This document shows positions 61,134 to 64,000 of a stretch of 64,000 nt of DNA, in pieces. A model generated the notes under the pieces. That model saw only the letters and a list, made by a program, of their open reading frames with translations, did not search any database and was not told where the DNA came from. The position numbers and the translations under genes were made by a program. Numbering within the stretch: position 1 is the stretch's first letter; every line of letters begins with the position of its first letter. Origin of the DNA: Lycocorax pyrrhopterus obiensis (lineage: Eukaryota; Chordata; Aves; Passeriformes; Paradisaeidae); the NCBI GenBank assembly GCA_014706295.1, contig JACSVZ010000002.1:16538494-16602493 (forward strand), written 5' to 3'.

Positions 61134-64000
61134 CATCAAGATAAGTGAACATTCTCTGTGGTTTTGCACACTTACAGGTTGTCTTGTAACCCTAGTTTGG
61201 TCTTAGCTAAGTTTCCTGGCCAAATTTAGTGTGTTTCAAGTTACCAGTCTATTTTTATTATAGCCTCCTTTATTCTAAAGTGAAACTACTGTATGAAACT
61301 GGTATCAAGTGCCTTCATGCTACTTTTTATCTCACTGCACCTTACTAAGAGGCCAGAGCATTGTGTTTCTTGGAGCTAATAACTTGGCAATAATGGGGCT
61401 TTTTAATAGCAATGAATTATTCCAGTTAGTAAGTGTGGTGTTATTTCCCAGCTAAACATAATAGGGAAAGGTTATCTAATTAATAACTTACCTATTGGTG
61501 GTTCAGCGTGGTGACAGGCTGGGTTGGGAGCAGTCCTTTCTGATCAGTGTGAATATATAGGCACTGTGCAAAACTGGTCATTTCTATTCAAGGTGGAAAA
61601 TTGAAATCTTAATGCAGCACTGAAATGTCTTCTGTTTATCTTATTCCCCAGAAGGGACAAGAAGATATAAAGGTGTTCCAAGTTAACTCGGCTAGAAGTG
61701 GCATGTGAGACTGGCAGTAGTTCCTCTGGTTATTATCCTTTCCTGGAGAAATGGGGCAGGGAATGGATACTTGGGGCAAGTCTGTTAAACAACTGCTCTG
61801 CTCAAATTGTTGCATTGTAGCCACCTGGGCTGTAGGAAACTGGACTGAACATACACTTTAGTAGTTACTGGTTTTATATAGAAAATGCCCAGTGTGTATG
61901 TGCTCACTCTTGTCAGATGACAAGTGACAGGTGATTTTTCTGTTTTCTAACAAGTAGTATTCATACTGAAGCTGCCAAATATTAAAGACCATAATGTATT
62001 GCAGACTAACAAACTGTTCTGTAAACTCACAGCCAAGGACTGGGTTTTGACCAGAACATAAGATAGAAGTGTATATTCTGTATTATAAACCTGAATTAGG
62101 GGGAAGTATATTTAAATTTATCTTTAAATGCAATACAAAACTTGTGTCTGCTAGGTTCTAGAGGTTTATTTGTAGATAATCCTGTTTAAACAATCTTCAG
62201 TATTTTTCTTGCATAGATATCTCTAACTTAAAGAAGGTTTTAATTTTTCAGGTTTATACATGTTAGATAAAGATCATATGTGCTAGCTGGTGTTGCCAGC
62301 CAAGGGCCATGTGCCAGAAGCCAAGAATTTTGGTACTGATTTTTGCGAAGTGGCTTTTGGTTTTGTGAACTGACCTTTTTTGTAGTGGTAGTGAGTTGTC
62401 CGTTCATTACCCTGCTTCCTGGAAGACAAGATTTATTGATGGAATTCTGAGCAAACAGTGTCTGCTAGGCTTCCTGCTGTCCCCTCAGGTTGTTGGGAAG
62501 GGAATGGGAATGGTGAAGAAAAAGGAAGTTTCCTAGAAAGACCTAAAGAGAGCTGATTCTTAATAGCTCAGAATGACCAATCCCAGCTCTTGGTGTGATA
62601 GCTCAAATTTGTGAAACAGAATCTTGGCAAGTTGCAAAACATACAGTGAATCTCACTCCTTTGCTAAGGACTTCAGTTTCAGAAAACTTCTAAACTGTTC
62701 AGTCTCACTGAAATTGTTACATGATGGAAAAGGTGCAAATGAATTAATGCACTACTGAAGCAGTATTCATAGACAACATTCTCTGAAAGTGATGAGAAGT
62801 TCTTTAGTGGTTTTCCTGTGTACAGTTAGAATATATAAACTGAGGCAGGAGAGTACCTTAATCACTGGTATTTTATGCAATTTATTCTTCCATTTCTAGT
62901 AATCTGGCTTAAGAAAGCAAGTCTTACAAGAATTATCTATGATTACATGTTGAAGAAATAATATAAACTGAACACCGCAACAGCTCTTTGTCTTCAGTGC
63001 TTTACAAATGGTTACACCTGTTCCATTTGGCAGTATAACACATTCCCATCAAGGTGGAAGAAACTTGTTGCACTGATATAATCTTTTCTAACCTCTTGAA
63101 ATAGTTCTTAATCATCTACAAGGGTCAAGTAAGCTTCTATAAACCTTTATTTTAAGATTATGAGGTGTCTGCCAGTTGATTAATGCAATACAAAAACACA
63201 GAATCTGTGGAACAGTAAATAAGCCAATTGACAAATCTGAATGTTTATTGTAAAGTTATCACTACACTGCTGTCCAAAATTTAAATTTTTCCCAATTAGC
63301 CTTGAAGATATTGCAATACCCTGTTCTCTTCATTATCTTGCATTTTTCCTGGTTATAGAATGTCAGATGTTGATTGTTGAGATTTGTGATGTGGCTTTGT
63401 TTGTTGTGGGCTGTTTTGGTTGGTGGGGTTTATCTTTTGTAAAAAGGTGAATCCTAGGTTTATTGTTCAACATGGAATTCCTTGTCAACTCTTAATCCCG
63501 CTGGTTCTGCCCCACTTGTTGCTTGACTTGAAATACTACAGGTAGAAGTTTAAATCTCTTCCAGCTACTACATTATACCTTTTAAAGTTTCTTCTCATTT
63601 GTAATGGTCTACAAATAATTGTGTAGGCTGGCAAAAATTTATGATCTTTAGGAGCTGTGGAGTATGACTTGGCAAGTACTCCAGCTGTTACATGGTGCTC
63701 CCTGAAGGCCTAAACTTTCTTTATGTGCAAAACCTACGTATAAATTCTGTAGCTTCCAGGTTATCTTGGGAGACAGTTTATCAGCCATTAGCACAGTCCA
63801 TATAAAAACTACTGTAGAGATCAGTGTAGCACTTGGTTATACAGAAGCATCAGTCTTGGACAGTTATTCCCAGCCCTCATGTGCTGTTGGGCTCCCCTAC
63901 ACACACGGGGCAATATTTGGGGGCCAAGGTGCTGAAGTGCTGCCTTGTGTTGTCGAGCTCAGAGGTTCCAGTTTCAGCATGATTGGATTTACTCATGGTT
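61134..64000 (+). other. MASTL 3' UTR and flank
   Basis: No coding exon is seen. ATTAAA at 61981-61986 is a possible poly(A) signal for MASTL; no clear AATAAA occurs on the + strand in this stretch. AATAAA on the minus strand occurs at about 63144, 63244 and 63455. These could belong to a minus-strand neighbour beyond the window (ACBD5 follows MASTL in mammals), but no ACBD5 coding sequence is visible. Confidence 0.4.

Overview
This window is vertebrate nuclear DNA, almost certainly from a bird. Many CR1 LINE 3' ends of the avian type and several LTRs of types familiar from Neoaves genomes support this. So do three split genes whose products align along their whole length with known vertebrate proteins. 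A neoavian, possibly passerine, bird is likely, but the species cannot be fixed from the sequence. There is no bacterial-style gene organisation; most long open frames outside the exons are chance frames in repeats or CpG islands.

Layout. Positions 1-16,600 are intergenic and repeat-rich: CR1 fragments, several minus-strand LTRs, an internally deleted ERVL-type provirus with a 5-bp target duplication (6,444-7,495), an ATAGC-type pentamer array and a GGAA array. A four-exon PTCHD3-type gene (patched/RND family) runs on the + strand from 17,078 to 22,817, starting in a CpG island. YME1L1, the mitochondrial i-AAA protease, lies on the minus strand (CDS 43,508 down to 27,108) in 19 exons that splice in frame to 723 residues. 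MASTL (Greatwall kinase) runs on the + strand from about 46,448 to 61,133 in 12 exons, about 909 residues. PTCHD3 and YME1L1 are convergent. YME1L1 and MASTL are divergent, with separate CpG islands about 2.9 kb apart and LTR and CR1 debris between them. After 61,133 there is only the MASTL 3' UTR and flank.

Function. The three genes do not form a pathway. YME1L1 does protein quality control and OPA1 processing at the mitochondrial inner membrane. MASTL keeps PP2A-B55 inhibited during mitosis through ENSA/ARPP19. PTCHD3 is a multipass membrane protein of the patched family of poorly known function, linked to testis and sperm in mammals.

Points for a second look: an apparent one-base deletion in PTCHD3 exon 1 and a reading-frame conflict after a nine-G run at the MASTL start, both in GC-rich first exons and so possibly assembly errors; loss of the usually invariant proline in the PRG motif of the YME1L1 protease domain; the split YME1L1/MASTL divergent promoter; and PTCHD3 lying next to YME1L1. 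I found no convincing undescribed system.
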